64,000 bases of DNA from Streptomyces sp. ML-6 (GCF_030116705.1 NZ_JAOTIK010000001.1:2313001-2377000), one strand, 5' to 3'. Shown: positions 27,440-36,757, counted from the stretch's first letter. A program made the numbers and translations. Notes: generated from the sequence alone by a model not told the origin.

Positions 27440-27607
27440 TCGGTGCGACACGTAGGGTACATGCAGTCGGACAGTGCGTCGGCCCCTTCGGGCGGGTGCC
27501 GCCGGACGCCGTGCCGGGTCGCCGTGACAACGGGTGTGCGGGCAGCGCCCGCGACCCGCTACGATGCTTCACGTGCCGCCGGGTCACCGGACCTGCGGTG
27601 CGGCCTC

Positions 27608-27678
27608 GCGGGCGTAGCTCAATGGTAGAGCCCTAGTCTTCCAAACTAGCTACGCGGGTTCGATTCCCGTCGCCCGCT
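27608..27678 (+). tRNA. tRNA-Gly (anticodon TCC)
   Basis: A 71-nt cloverleaf: acceptor GCGGGCG with CGCCCGC, D-arm GCTCAATGGTAGAGC, anticodon stem CTAGT/ACTAG with loop CTTCCAA giving TCC, T-arm GGTTCGATTCC, discriminator T. CCA is not encoded (CCG follows). A terminator hairpin follows within 10 nt. Confidence 0.96.
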
Positions 27679-27684
27679 CCGTGC

Positions 27685-27726
27685 AAGGGCCCGGTCCGGC
27701 GAGATCACTCGCCGGACCGGGCCCTT
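27685..27726 (+). terminator. Terminator after tRNA-Gly
   Basis: A 19-bp perfect stem (27685-27703 with 27708-27726) with loop ATCA, followed by TTGCG, 6 nt after the tRNA end. The remaining 250 bp to the next gene show nothing recognisable. Confidence 0.8.
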
Positions 27727-27977
27727 TGCGTTTCGCGTCGTTCCGTTGTTCCGTCGCCGGCGCCACGACGCCCTTCCGCCTCCAGTGCTTCCCGGCCGCG
27801 CCTCCCGCCTCGCGGCCGCGCTTCTCGCCGACAGCCCGCGCGGGGTCGGCAGTCCGCGGCTGCGGCCTCGCACGAAGACGCCCCGCACCGGACCGGGAGG
27901 GGTCCGCGCACGCCGGGCCTCGTACGGAATCTACGGAATCTGTCGCAGGGTCAGCGGCGCCGGCGGGGGCGGCGGGG

Positions 27978-28172
27978 TCAGAAGGAGATCTGGTTGATGG
28001 TCTCGGCTATGGAGTTCATGAACCGGTTGATCGACGGCGCCATGCCGGTCGACGCCAGGAAGAAGCCGAAGAGCGCCGCGACGACCGCGGGCCCCGGCTT
28101 GATGGAACCACCCCGGATCATGACCACCAGGATGATCGCAAACATGAGCACCACGGACAGTGAAATGGCCAC
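27978..28172 (-). CDS. Small conserved membrane protein (64 aa)
   Basis: Begins MAISLSVVLMFAIILVVMIR and has two predicted transmembrane segments (about 4-19 and 29-45) joined by RGGSIKPGPA, then the soluble tail MAPSINRFMNSIAETINQ. I recognise near-identical small proteins from Streptomyces; no function is known. Third codon positions are G/C-rich and the frame is clean. No clear SD is visible. It stands alone, convergent with tRNA-Gly and divergent from the acyltransferase. Confidence 0.8.
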   Translation of the reverse strand: MAISLSVVLMFAIILVVMIRGGSIKPGPAVVAALFGFFLASTGMAPSINRFMNSIAETINQISF

Positions 28173-28650
28173 GACTGATCACACCCTTGGTCGGTACACC
28201 TTGCCGGCCCGGAGATGTGCGGCCGAGCACCCTCCGTCGCGCTCCATCGTGCCACCAACTCCCCCGCGACCGCTGCTGGGTGACGGATCGCACTGACGAG
28301 ATCGCGCCATCCTCACGCCCCGCGCACGCCAGGGGCGCACGGCTGCACGCGGGTCGCACGGGGGCCTCCACGGGACTCCTCGCGCCTGTGCGCGGACTGT
28401 GAACAACTCGCCCGGACAAGGCTGCGAATGTGATGGTTTCCATATCCCCACACTTCATTCACACGCAATTCCAAGGTGCGGGTGCGATGAAATTAACGAC
28501 CCACAACAGCCTGCCTATATGCACCATTTAAGGTGGATGAATCGGTGCATAGCGGTCGGTTGACGGCGGTTTCACTTTCGATTGGGCGGGAGCGCGAGAT
28601 ATCCACGAGCGGTTTTACGAATTGCAATCGGGGCGTCTAAGGTGCGTGAG
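28173..28650. other. Divergent, relatively AT-rich intergenic region
   Basis: This 478-bp gap separates two divergent genes. From about 28430 onward it is clearly less GC-rich than its surroundings, typical of an upstream regulatory region. It contains the inverted repeat at 28518-28551. No gene, tRNA or riboswitch could be recognised. Confidence 0.5.
28518..28551. promoter_or_regulatory. Nested inverted repeat upstream of acyltransferase gene
   Basis: TATGCACC (28518-28525) and GGTGCATA (28544-28551) form an 8-bp inverted repeat with an 18-nt spacer; inside it CACC-ATTTAA-GGTG forms a second dyad. It lies 100 nt before the ATG at 28651. A possible operator; the regulator is unknown. Confidence 0.35.
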
Positions 28651-29802
28651 ATGTTCCACGCTCCGAACGCATTTCAGAGGGCCCCGCTCCCATCGGCGAC
28701 CCGGGAGTCGGAGCCCAGACATCGAGACACGACGACTGCCACCGCGCCCCCCGCACCCGTGGCGAACAAGCCGTCGGCGCCCCCGTCGGCGAAGAAGCGC
28801 GACGCCTACTTCGACAACGTCAAATATCTGGCCATCGTGCTCGTCGCGGTGGCGCACTCGTGGGAACCGGTGATGGAGGGCAGCCGGACCGCCCGCGCGC
28901 TGTACATGGTGGCGTACACCTTCCACATGCCGGCGTTCATCATCGTCTCCGGCTACTTCTCCCGCTCCTTCGACATGTCCGCCGCCAAGGTGCGACGCCT
29001 GATCACCGGCGTCGCCGTCCCCTATGTGGTGTTCGAGACCGCGTACTCGCTGTTCAAGCGGTACGCGGACGACTCGCCGGACCAGCCGATCAGCCTGATC
29101 GACCCCTGGTACCTCACCTGGTTCCTGATCGCGCTGTTCGTCTGGCGGATCACCACACCCCTGTGGCAGGCGCTGCGCCATCCGCTGCCGGTCGCGCTCC
29201 TCATCGCGGTGCTCGCCTCCTTCTCCCCGACGATCGGCAACGACCTCGACCTCCAGCGCGTCCTGCAGTTCCTGCCGTTCTTCGTGCTGGGCCTGCGGCT
29301 GCGGCCCGAGCACTTCCACGCGGTGCGTCGGCGCGAGGTGCGGATGTTCGCGCTCCCGCTGTTCGCCGCGGCCCTGCTGTTCGCGTACTGGGCGGCGCCG
29401 CGGATGCAGCTGGGCTGGTTCTACCGCAGCAACAGCGCGCAGGAGATGGGCGCCCCGTGGTGGGCCGGTGCCGTGATGACGCTGGCCATGTTCGGCTGCG
29501 CGCTGCTGCTCACCGTCGGGTTCCTGTCCTGGGTGCCGCGCCGCCCCACGTGGTTCACGGTGCTCGGCGCCGGCACGATCTGCGGCTACCTGCTGCACGG
29601 CTTCCTGATCAAGGGCGCCGGTTACGCCGGGGTGTTCGACCTCCACGCGTGGCTCGCGGCGCCCGGTGGCCTGATCCTCGTCTCCGTGGTCGCGGCCGGC
29701 GCGGTGACGGTGATGTGCACGCCGCCGGTGCGGCGGGCGCTGCGCGCCGTGACGGAACCGGACATGAAGTGGGCGTTCCGGCGGAATCCGGCCGGGCGCT
29801 GA
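28651..29802 (+). CDS. Membrane acyltransferase family 3 protein
   Basis: Protein of 383 residues: a hydrophilic Pro/Ala/Thr-rich N-terminus (about 1-50) and then about 10 transmembrane segments. The family 3 (OatA/OafA-type) opening DNVKYLAIVLVAVAHSWEP with the catalytic His, and FHMPAFIIVSGYFSRSF, are clear. Such proteins acetylate or acylate cell-surface sugars, lipids or polyketides. The substrate here cannot be told. ATG 28651 has AAGG 8 nt upstream; the ORF track-like extension to 28582 lacks support. No partner gene adjoins it. Confidence 0.88.
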   Translation: MFHAPNAFQRAPLPSATRESEPRHRDTTTATAPPAPVANKPSAPPSAKKRDAYFDNVKYLAIVLVAVAHSWEPVMEGSRTARALYMVAYTFHMPAFIIVSGYFSRSFDMSAAKVRRLITGVAVPYVVFETAYSLFKRYADDSPDQPISLIDPWYLTWFLIALFVWRITTPLWQALRHPLPVALLIAVLASFSPTIGNDLDLQRVLQFLPFFVLGLRLRPEHFHAVRRREVRMFALPLFAAALLFAYWAAPRMQLGWFYRSNSAQEMGAPWWAGAVMTLAMFGCALLLTVGFLSWVPRRPTWFTVLGAGTICGYLLHGFLIKGAGYAGVFDLHAWLAAPGGLILVSVVAAGAVTVMCTPPVRRALRAVTEPDMKWAFRRNPAGR

Positions 29803-29913
29803 CTCCTCGGGGCCGGTACCGGTCCGGACCGGTCCGGACTCCGGTTCTGGCCCCGGGGCGCTACCCTCGGGGTCAGGACCGCGCCATGTTGGCTTGAATC
29901 TGTTGTTTGCCGG

Positions 29914-30378
29914 TCAGCGGGGCGGGGTGAGCCCGAGCAGCTCCCGTACCCGGGCATATTTCTCGGTCAGCCGGGTACGGGTCGCCGGTTCCAGTACGGC
30001 GAGGCGGTCCGGGTCGGCGTTGTGCGCCAGGTCGGCCTCCTTGACCAGCAGGGCGCCCGGCGTGTCGAGGATGCGCCGGGTGTACGCGACGAGGTCCTCG
30101 CCGTCCCGTTTGGTGACGGCGAGGACCATGTCCTTGACCCGTTGCGGCAGTGCGGCACCGGCCAGCCATTCCCTCGACAGCGCGTCGTCCTCGACCGCGT
30201 CGTGCAGCCAGGCCGCGGCGATCTGTTCGTCGCTGCCGCCCCTGGCCCGTACGCCCTCGGCGACGGCCGCGAGGTGTTCGGTGTACGGGCGTCCCGCCTT
30301 GTCCCGCTGTCCGGCGTGGGCGGCGCGGGCGATCGCCTCGACTTCGGCCAGGGTCAGGTCATCGCGTGGAGTGGTCAT
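29914..30378 (-). CDS. Small HD-domain (p)ppGpp-hydrolase-like protein
   Basis: Protein of 154 residues consisting of a single HD domain resembling stand-alone RelA/SpoT hydrolase (MESH1-type) domains: HLAAVAEGV (His35), AAWLHDAVEDD (His59, Asp60, Glu63, Asp64) and LVKEADLAHNADPDR (Asp116). These are metal- and substrate-binding positions of ppGpp 3'-pyrophosphohydrolases. No synthetase domain is present. It starts 9 nt after the ABC permease stop, so it is the last gene of that operon. Hydrolysis of (p)ppGpp is inferred; other nucleotides are possible. Confidence 0.82.
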   Translation of the reverse strand: MTTPRDDLTLAEVEAIARAAHAGQRDKAGRPYTEHLAAVAEGVRARGGSDEQIAAAWLHDAVEDDALSREWLAGAALPQRVKDMVLAVTKRDGEDLVAYTRRILDTPGALLVKEADLAHNADPDRLAVLEPATRTRLTEKYARVRELLGLTPPR

Positions 30379-30387
30379 GGACCGACT

Positions 30388-32862
30388 CTACGGACGGGCG
30401 TCCGCCGTGCGCAGGGCCGCCCTGGCCGGGATCGCGGTGGCGAGGAGGCCGAGTACGACGACCGCGGCGACGAAGGATCCGTACACGAGCGGCGGGATGT
30501 ACGGTGCCTCGCCCGTCAGGCCCCTCGACATCGGGAAGAGCGTGGCCAGGGCGATCCCGGTGCCGAGCGCGGCCCCGGCGACCGTGACCAGCAGCGCCTC
30601 CCAGCGGATCATGCCCATGACCTGGCGGCGGGTGGAGCCGACCAGCCGGAGCATGGTCAGTTCGCGGCGCCGGTCGAGGACGGTCATCACGAGGGTGTTG
30701 ACGGCGGCGACCGCGGCGAATCCGCCGAGCACCGCCGCCATGACGGTGTTGGCCCAGGCGTTGAGCTCGCGGTTCTCGTCCTGCGCCGCGGCGTAGCCGG
30801 AGGAGTCGGTGACGGTGCCGAGCGCGGTGAGCTTCCGTGCGGCGGCGGGGGTGGCCCGTACCAGGACGTCGGTGGCGTACGACGCGGTCATGTGGGCCTT
30901 CAGGTCGGCCGCGGGGAAGGTGACGAGGCTGGTGCCGAGGCCGCGTCCGTAGACGGCGACGATCTTCGGCGAGGCCTTGGTGCCGTCCGGGAGGCGCAGG
31001 GCCAGCCGGTCGCCGGTCCCGGTCTTCGTGGAGCCGGCGAGGGTGGTGTCGATGGCGACGGTGCCGGGCCGCAGGCCGGTGAGCGATCCGGTCCGGACGT
31101 CGAGGTCCTGGACCCGGGCGAGGCCGGCGCCGGAGCCGGTGATCCCCTGGGCGGAGATGCTCTGGAGTATGCGGTCCCCGCCCGTTCCGGTGGCCACCAG
31201 GACGGAGGTGCGGAGCAGTCCGACGGCGGTGGAGACACCGGGTGTGGCGGCGGCCCGTTCGGTCGCGTCGGAGACGAGTCCGCCCGGGGCGGAGACGACG
31301 TGGTCGGCGGTGACGGCGGCGCGCTGCTGGTGGGCGATCACCCGCTCCTCGCTGGTCTGCATGAAGACGAGCGTGGAGGAGAAGGCCATGGCGAGCACGA
31401 TCGGGGTGATCGCGGAGGCCAGGCGGCGCGAGTTCGTCCAGGAGTTGGCGGCGGCCAGCGAGCCCGGGGCGCCCGCCAGGCGCAGCGGGAGGCCGATCAC
31501 GGCGGCGCAGATCCGGGCGATCAGCGGGCCGAGCAGGCCGACCCCGAGCATGAAGAACATGACGACGCCGAGGGCGGCGTTCGCCGCGTCCTCGCCGCTC
31601 GTGGACGCGGCGACGCCCGCGAAGGCGGCGCCGCCGCCGAGGGCGGCGACACCGAGCGGGGTGCGGATCCAGCCGACCGGGGGGCTCTCCACGGCGGACT
31701 GCGCGAGGGCCTGCCCCGGCTTGCTCTTCGACGGCTTGCGGGCGGCGAAGTATCCGGCGCCCAGGGCGGTGAGCATCGTGGTGGCCGTGGCGATGGTCAA
31801 CGGCAGCCAGGACACGTGCAGTTCGACGGGGCCGGGGATGGCTCCCCGGTCCTGGAGCTGGCCGAACCACCAGTGGGCCAGGGCGATCCCGGGCAGGCAG
31901 CCGAGCGCTCCGGCGAGCGGGGCGACGAGCAGGGATTCGGTGGCGATGGAGCGGCGCAGCTGGCGCGGGGTGGCGCCGATGGCGCGCAGCAGGGCGAACT
32001 CGCGGCTGCGCTGGCCGACGGAGAGGGCGACCGTGCCGGCGGCGGTGAAGACGGCGACCATGGTGGCGACGCCGCCGAAGGACCCGCCGAGGGCGACGAG
32101 GAGTTCCGCGGCGCCCGCGAGTCCCGCGTCCTCGACGGCGCCCCGGTCGTCGCCGGTGTGGACCTGTGCCGTGGCGGTGTGGCCGACGGCCCGGCGCACC
32201 TGCTCGGCGAGGGCGTCGGTGGTGGTGCCCGGTGCGGCGAGCACGGCGATGGCGTCGATCCGGCCGGGGTGGCCGGAGAGCTGTACGGCCTGCCGGTCGG
32301 CGAACCAGACGGTGGCCCCGGCGGCGGTGGTGCCCGCGACGCGGAACTCGCGTGCTCCGGCGGGGGTGTCGAGGGTGATCCGCTCGCCGGCCCGGACCCC
32401 GGTGCCGGTGGGGACGACGACTTCGCCGGTGCCGGGCGCCTCGCCGGTGAGCAGCCGCGTACCGGTGAGGGCGGTGGAGCTCCAGCCGTGGGCGGTGAGA
32501 GGGGTGCCGCCCCGGCGCACGGGGTAGCTCACGTCCCCGATCGCCGCCGCCGCGCCGGGGGCCGAGGCAGCCCTGTTCACCAGGGACTCGGGGAGCCGCG
32601 CGGTGTCCGGTACGGGGTGGTCGGCGTCGTACTCGCCCTCGCCGGTGCCGACCGTCATGTGGACCCGCTGGTCGGCGGCGACCACCACGGGGGCCTTCGC
32701 GTAGCGGTCCGCGGGGACGGAGGCGCGCACGCCGGTCTCCAGGAGGATGCCGCAGGCGGAGACGATGGCCGCGGCCAGCAGGAGCGCGACGAACGTCCCG
32801 ACGAACGCCGAGGGTTTGAAACGCACGGCCGCGCGGGCGAGGCCGTTGGGGGCGAGGGACAT
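30388..32862 (-). CDS. MacB/FtsX-type ABC transporter permease
   Basis: Protein of 824 residues with two FtsX-like repeats. The first transmembrane helix is at about 18-40, a large extracytoplasmic domain follows, then three helices around 270-420; further helices lie at about 450-530, another extracytoplasmic domain follows, and the last three helices end near 815. Such permeases drive lipoprotein, peptide or antibiotic efflux or mechanotransmission. The ATG overlaps the stop of the ATPase gene (TGATG), so both are coupled. A longer upstream frame lies within the ATPase gene and is spurious. Confidence 0.92.
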   Translation of the reverse strand: MSLAPNGLARAAVRFKPSAFVGTFVALLLAAAIVSACGILLETGVRASVPADRYAKAPVVVAADQRVHMTVGTGEGEYDADHPVPDTARLPESLVNRAASAPGAAAAIGDVSYPVRRGGTPLTAHGWSSTALTGTRLLTGEAPGTGEVVVPTGTGVRAGERITLDTPAGAREFRVAGTTAAGATVWFADRQAVQLSGHPGRIDAIAVLAAPGTTTDALAEQVRRAVGHTATAQVHTGDDRGAVEDAGLAGAAELLVALGGSFGGVATMVAVFTAAGTVALSVGQRSREFALLRAIGATPRQLRRSIATESLLVAPLAGALGCLPGIALAHWWFGQLQDRGAIPGPVELHVSWLPLTIATATTMLTALGAGYFAARKPSKSKPGQALAQSAVESPPVGWIRTPLGVAALGGGAAFAGVAASTSGEDAANAALGVVMFFMLGVGLLGPLIARICAAVIGLPLRLAGAPGSLAAANSWTNSRRLASAITPIVLAMAFSSTLVFMQTSEERVIAHQQRAAVTADHVVSAPGGLVSDATERAAATPGVSTAVGLLRTSVLVATGTGGDRILQSISAQGITGSGAGLARVQDLDVRTGSLTGLRPGTVAIDTTLAGSTKTGTGDRLALRLPDGTKASPKIVAVYGRGLGTSLVTFPAADLKAHMTASYATDVLVRATPAAARKLTALGTVTDSSGYAAAQDENRELNAWANTVMAAVLGGFAAVAAVNTLVMTVLDRRRELTMLRLVGSTRRQVMGMIRWEALLVTVAGAALGTGIALATLFPMSRGLTGEAPYIPPLVYGSFVAAVVVLGLLATAIPARAALRTADARP

Positions 32863-33713
32863 CAGGCTGCTGCTCCTGCGTGCACGGAGGTGGTGCGGGC
32901 GGTGCGGGCGGTCAGGGTGGTCATCCGGGCGGCGATCCGCGCGGCGTCGGCGCGCGGCAGGCTGTCCGCGATGGCGCCGTCGGCGAGGAAGAGCACCTGG
33001 TCGGCGTAGGCGGCGGCGGCCGGGTCGTGGGTGACCATGACGACGGTGGCGCCGAGGCCGTCCACCGCGTCGCGGAGCAGGGTGAGGATCTCGGCGGCCG
33101 TGGTGGTGTCGAGGGCGCCGGTCGGCTCGTCGGCGAAGACCACGTCGGGGCGGGTGACCAGGGCGCGGGCGACGGCGACGCGCTGCTGCTGGCCGCCGGA
33201 GAGCTGGGCGGGGCGGCGCCCGCCTTTGTCGCCGAGGCCGACCCGGGCGAGCATCTCGGCCGCCTCGCGGCGGCCCCGGGCGGAGCGGGGGCTCTGTCCG
33301 GCCAGGCGCATGGGGAGGATGACGTTCTGCTCGACCGTCAGGGACGGGAGCAGGTTGAAGGACTGGAAGACGAAGCCGAGGCGGGTGCGGCGCAGTTCGG
33401 TGAGCCGGTTCTCGCTCATGCCGGTGATCTCGGTGCCGCCGAGGCGTACGGAGCCCTCGGTGGGGCGGTCGAGCCCGGCCGCGCACTGGAGGAAGGTCGA
33501 CTTCCCGGAGCCGGAGGGGCCCATGACGGCGGTGAAGGAGGCGCGCGGGAGGGCCAGGTCGATGCCCCGCAGCGCGTGCACGGCGGAGCCGCCCCGGCCG
33601 TACTGCCTGCGGACACCGCGCAGTTCGACCGCGAGGTCCGGGAGCCCGGCCCCCCGGTGGAGGTCCGCCGGGTGCTGCCCGTCCTGCGTGCGTCGGGTGC
33701 CTCGCAGCCCCAT
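32862..33713 (-). CDS. ABC transporter ATP-binding protein (MacB/LolD type)
   Basis: Protein of 283 residues with Walker A GPSGSGKST (65-72), Q-loop FVFQSFNLLPSLTVEQNV, signature LSGGQQQR, Walker B VVFADEPTGALD and H-loop MVTHDP. The QQQR signature and the GALDTTTA stretch are typical of FtsE/LolD/MacB ATPases. N-terminal 25 residues are an extension and the start could be internal; ATG 33713 has GGAG 3 nt upstream and another GGAG further up. First gene of an operon with the FtsX permease and HD protein. Confidence 0.94.
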   Translation of the reverse strand: MGLRGTRRTQDGQHPADLHRGAGLPDLAVELRGVRRQYGRGGSAVHALRGIDLALPRASFTAVMGPSGSGKSTFLQCAAGLDRPTEGSVRLGGTEITGMSENRLTELRRTRLGFVFQSFNLLPSLTVEQNVILPMRLAGQSPRSARGRREAAEMLARVGLGDKGGRRPAQLSGGQQQRVAVARALVTRPDVVFADEPTGALDTTTAAEILTLLRDAVDGLGATVVMVTHDPAAAAYADQVLFLADGAIADSLPRADAARIAARMTTLTARTARTTSVHAGAAA

Positions 33714-34103
33714 GATCTCCGCCTCTCCTTGCTCGTCGGCCGCTTCTTCGGCCGTGCTCCGAACCTATGGAGCGGAGGTGGTCCCGGAACATGGCGGCTG
33801 CTGGCGGATCGGGGGTGGGGAAAACCCCAGGTGGTACCGGGGGTGCGCAGGCCCGGGGCCGAGGAGCCGGCGGGCCCGGGACCGAGGGGTCGGGCGATCG
33901 GGTCACCGGAGGTCGGGCGCAGAGGGAACGGGCGGGCCCGGCGACGGCGGCGAGGGCCGGGGCGGCAAGGGCCGGACGCCGGGTTGCCCAAGGGCATAGT
34001 TTCGACGTCAATCGTTCGGTAAACTAATTACTGACGACTTCTTGACCCTCCCTTGACCAAGTGAAGGATCAGGCCCATCGGACACGCAGACACGCTCATC
34101 GCC
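33714..34103. other. Divergent promoter region, ABC operon / antiporter
   Basis: This 390-bp gap lies between divergent genes. Most is GC-rich and featureless; the last 100 bp are AT-richer and contain GTAA-N5-TTAC at 34019-34031. No gene is supported here. Confidence 0.4.
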
Positions 34104-35306
34104 ATGGGCGGCGCCTTCCTCGCCGCCGCCGTCCTCGCCCGCTTCGGCAGCCGCATCGGACTGCCGACCATCCCCCTGTTCATCCTGGCCGGGATCCTGC
34201 TCGGCCCGCACACGCCCGGGATCGTCCTCGTCGCCGATCCGCACGAGCTGGAGATGCTCTCCGCGCTCGGCCTGGTGCTGCTGCTCTTCTACCTCGGCCT
34301 CGAATTCCACCTCGACGACCTCAAGGCCGGCGGACGGAAGATGCTCATCGCGGGCTCCGTCTACCTGGCGCTGAACGTCGGCGCCGGACTCGCCTTCGGC
34401 TTCGCCCTGGGCTGGGGCACCTCGGAGGCCCTCGTCCTGGCCGGGGTCATCGGCATCTCGTCGTCGGCCATCGTGACCAAGATCCTGGTCGACACGAAGC
34501 GCCTGGCCAGCCCGGAGACCAAGACGATCCTCGGCATCATCGTCGTCGACGACGTCTTCCTCGCCCTCTACCTCGCCGCCCTGCAGCCGATCCTGTCGCG
34601 CTCGGACAGCCTAGGCGCCGCGGTGATCGACGGGGGCAAGGCGTTCGGCTTCCTGCTGCTGCTCGCGCTCACCGCCCGGTTCGGCACGAAGCTCATCAGC
34701 AAGCTGATCCACACCTCGGACGACGAACTGCTCGTCATCTCCTTCCTCGGCACCGCCGTGTTCGTGGCGGGGGTCTCCGAGTGGTTCGGGGTCGCGGACG
34801 CGATCGGCGCCTTCATGGTGGGCCTGATGCTCGGCAGCACCACGTCGGGCGAGCGCATCCTCAAGCTGGTCCATCCGCTGCGCGACGCCTTCGGGGCGAT
34901 CTTCTTCTTCGCCTTCGGACTCTCCATCAACCCCGGTGACCTGCCGGGCGTGATGTGGCCGGTGCTGGCCGCCGTCGTGCTGACCGCGGCGATGAACCTC
35001 GCCTCCGGCCTGGTCTCCGCACGGGTCTACGGCTTCGGCCCGCAGGCCGCGGCGAACATCTCCACCACCCTGACGGCCCGCGGCGAGTTCGCGCTGATCC
35101 TCGCCACGATGGCCGCCGGCGCGGGGCTGGACGAGCGGCTGCCGCCGTTCATCGCCGGTTACGTGCTCGTCCTCGCGGTCCTCTCCCCGCTGGCGGCCGG
35201 ACGGTCGCACTGGCTGGCCCGCATCCTGCCGGGCGGACGGAACGGGGGCGAGAACGACGGAAACGGTGACGGCACCGACGCCGGAAGGCTTACGGTCCCG
35301 GCCTGA
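34104..35306 (+). CDS. CPA2-type cation:proton antiporter
   Basis: Protein of 400 residues with about 12 transmembrane segments: LPTIPLFILAGILLGPHTPG, LLLFYLGLEFHLDDL, VIGISSSAIVTKIL, GIIVVDDVFLALYLAAL, FFFAFGLSINP and STTLTARGEFALILATMAAG are characteristic of KefB/NapA-like Na+/H+ or K+/H+ exchangers. The VDD motif carries the ion-binding aspartates. It lacks the C-terminal RCK/TrkA-N domain of Kef; the tail is a short Gly/Asn/Asp-rich stretch. ATG 34104 has no SD and an in-frame stop lies at 34062, so the start is between these or leaderless. Confidence 0.9.
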   Translation: MGGAFLAAAVLARFGSRIGLPTIPLFILAGILLGPHTPGIVLVADPHELEMLSALGLVLLLFYLGLEFHLDDLKAGGRKMLIAGSVYLALNVGAGLAFGFALGWGTSEALVLAGVIGISSSAIVTKILVDTKRLASPETKTILGIIVVDDVFLALYLAALQPILSRSDSLGAAVIDGGKAFGFLLLLALTARFGTKLISKLIHTSDDELLVISFLGTAVFVAGVSEWFGVADAIGAFMVGLMLGSTTSGERILKLVHPLRDAFGAIFFFAFGLSINPGDLPGVMWPVLAAVVLTAAMNLASGLVSARVYGFGPQAAANISTTLTARGEFALILATMAAGAGLDERLPPFIAGYVLVLAVLSPLAAGRSHWLARILPGGRNGGENDGNGDGTDAGRLTVPA

Positions 35307-35611
35307 ACGGCCCCGGACCGGGACCGTGGAACGGATCCCCGGCCCGGGGCGACGGGGCGGGCGCGGAGGCAGCGGGGCGACACCCCGGCGGCCCCGCCCC
35401 GCCCCGTTCCCGTACCGCCCCGTCCGTCGCCCCCGGCCCGCCCCGGGAGGGAACCGCTCGCGCCCCTGCCGCACCACCCCGTCGTCCTGGTCCGCCCCGG
35501 CCCCCGTACCGCTCCCCGGCGCATCACGCCCACGATCCGGTGAGGGGCCGACTCCCGTTGACGCGCGCCCGATTCGGTCCACTTTCGGCCCGTTCGCGTA
35601 CGGTTCCGGAT
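35307..35611. other. Low-complexity convergent intergenic region
   Basis: About 305 bp of C/G-rich, low-complexity sequence between convergent stops. No gene or clear long hairpin was seen. Confidence 0.4.
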
Positions 35612-36757
35612 TCAGGCTTTGCGGGACAGCAGCAGCAACGCCCGGTCGTCGTTGACGTCCTTGGCGCACGCCTCGATCAGATGCCAGGCGGCGCCCTCGA
35701 ACCCCGTGGTGACGTAGCGGTCGGCCTCGCCGGTCAGCCGGTCGATGCCCTCCGCGATGTCGCGGTCGGACGCCTCCACCAGGCCGTCCGTGAACAGCAT
35801 CAGCACGTCACCGGGGGCCAGCGAGCCCTTCACGGCGTCGAACTGGGCGCCGTCGTACACCCCGAGCAGCGGTCCCTCGGCCGCCTTCTCCTCCCACTGG
35901 CCGCTGCCCGAGTGGAGTTGCAGGGCGGGCGGGTGCCCGGCCGAGAAGAGTTCGTAGTCGCCCGATTCGAGGTCCAGGACCAGGTGGATCGAGGTGGCGA
36001 AGCCCTCGTCCCAGTCCTGGCGCAGCAGGTAGCCGTTGGCCGCGGGCAGGAAGCCGTGCGGGGGCAGCGACCCGAGGAGTCCGCCGAAGGCCCCGGACAG
36101 CAGGAGGGCGCGGGAGCCCGCGTCCATGCCCTTGCCGGAGACGTCGGTGAGGACGGCCTCCAGGGTCCGGCCGCCGTTGGTGCGGGCGGCCACGACGAAG
36201 TCGCCGGAGAAGGACTGCCCGCCGGCCGGGCGCAGCGCCATCTCGCGGTGCCAGCCCTGCGGCAGCCGGGGCAGGGCGCTCTGCACCCGGATGCGTTCGC
36301 GCAGGTCGAAGAGCATGGTGCCGCCACGTCGCCACGGCACCCCGACCCGGGCCCGGAACTGGGCGAGGACCAGCCCGAAGAGGCCGCAGGCGGCGACCAC
36401 CAGGACGATGCCGGGTGTCACCCGGCCCGGCCCGTCGTCGTACGGCCCCAGCCCGAGCGACTCCACGATCAGGGCCGTGGCGGCGGTCGCGTACAGGCCC
36501 AGCAGGCTCGCGGGGCGCAGCAGCAGTCCGCCCGCGACGATCGGCAGGGCGAGGGCGGCGGGTGAGCACCACAGCGGGTTGATCAGTGTGGCGCAGGTGA
36601 TGACCGGGATCGTCAGCAGCAGCCCGGCCAGGGCGATCCAGTCCGACCCGTCGCCGCGGAAGTAGTCGACCCCGGATCTGCGCAGGGTGGTGCGTGCCCG
36701 GTGCACCGATTTCCGCCATCGGGCCGGGTAGGAGTCTGTTGCCGCGCGTCGAGCCAT
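35612..36757 (-). CDS. PP2C/SpoIIE-family membrane protein-serine/threonine phosphatase
   Basis: Protein of 381 residues. The N-terminal part holds three to four transmembrane helices (about 42-130, WIALAGLLLTIPVITCATLI), then a SpoIIE-type PP2C domain (about 160-381) with the metal-binding motifs FSGDFVVA, DVSGKGMDAG, FSAGHPPALQL and MLFTDGLVEASD. Such Streptomyces phosphatases often act on anti-anti-sigma factors. No PAS, GAF or kinase domain is present. ATG 36757 (MARRAATDSYPARW) has AAGG 8 nt upstream. Divergent from the Eis-like gene. Confidence 0.92.
   Translation of the reverse strand: MARRAATDSYPARWRKSVHRARTTLRRSGVDYFRGDGSDWIALAGLLLTIPVITCATLINPLWCSPAALALPIVAGGLLLRPASLLGLYATAATALIVESLGLGPYDDGPGRVTPGIVLVVAACGLFGLVLAQFRARVGVPWRRGGTMLFDLRERIRVQSALPRLPQGWHREMALRPAGGQSFSGDFVVAARTNGGRTLEAVLTDVSGKGMDAGSRALLLSGAFGGLLGSLPPHGFLPAANGYLLRQDWDEGFATSIHLVLDLESGDYELFSAGHPPALQLHSGSGQWEEKAAEGPLLGVYDGAQFDAVKGSLAPGDVLMLFTDGLVEASDRDIAEGIDRLTGEADRYVTTGFEGAAWHLIEACAKDVNDDRALLLLSRKA

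Noticed and set aside
30022..33009. 995-codon plus-strand frame opposite the ABC transporter
   Set aside because: Gly/Asp/Arg-rich antisense shadow of the permease and ATPase genes.
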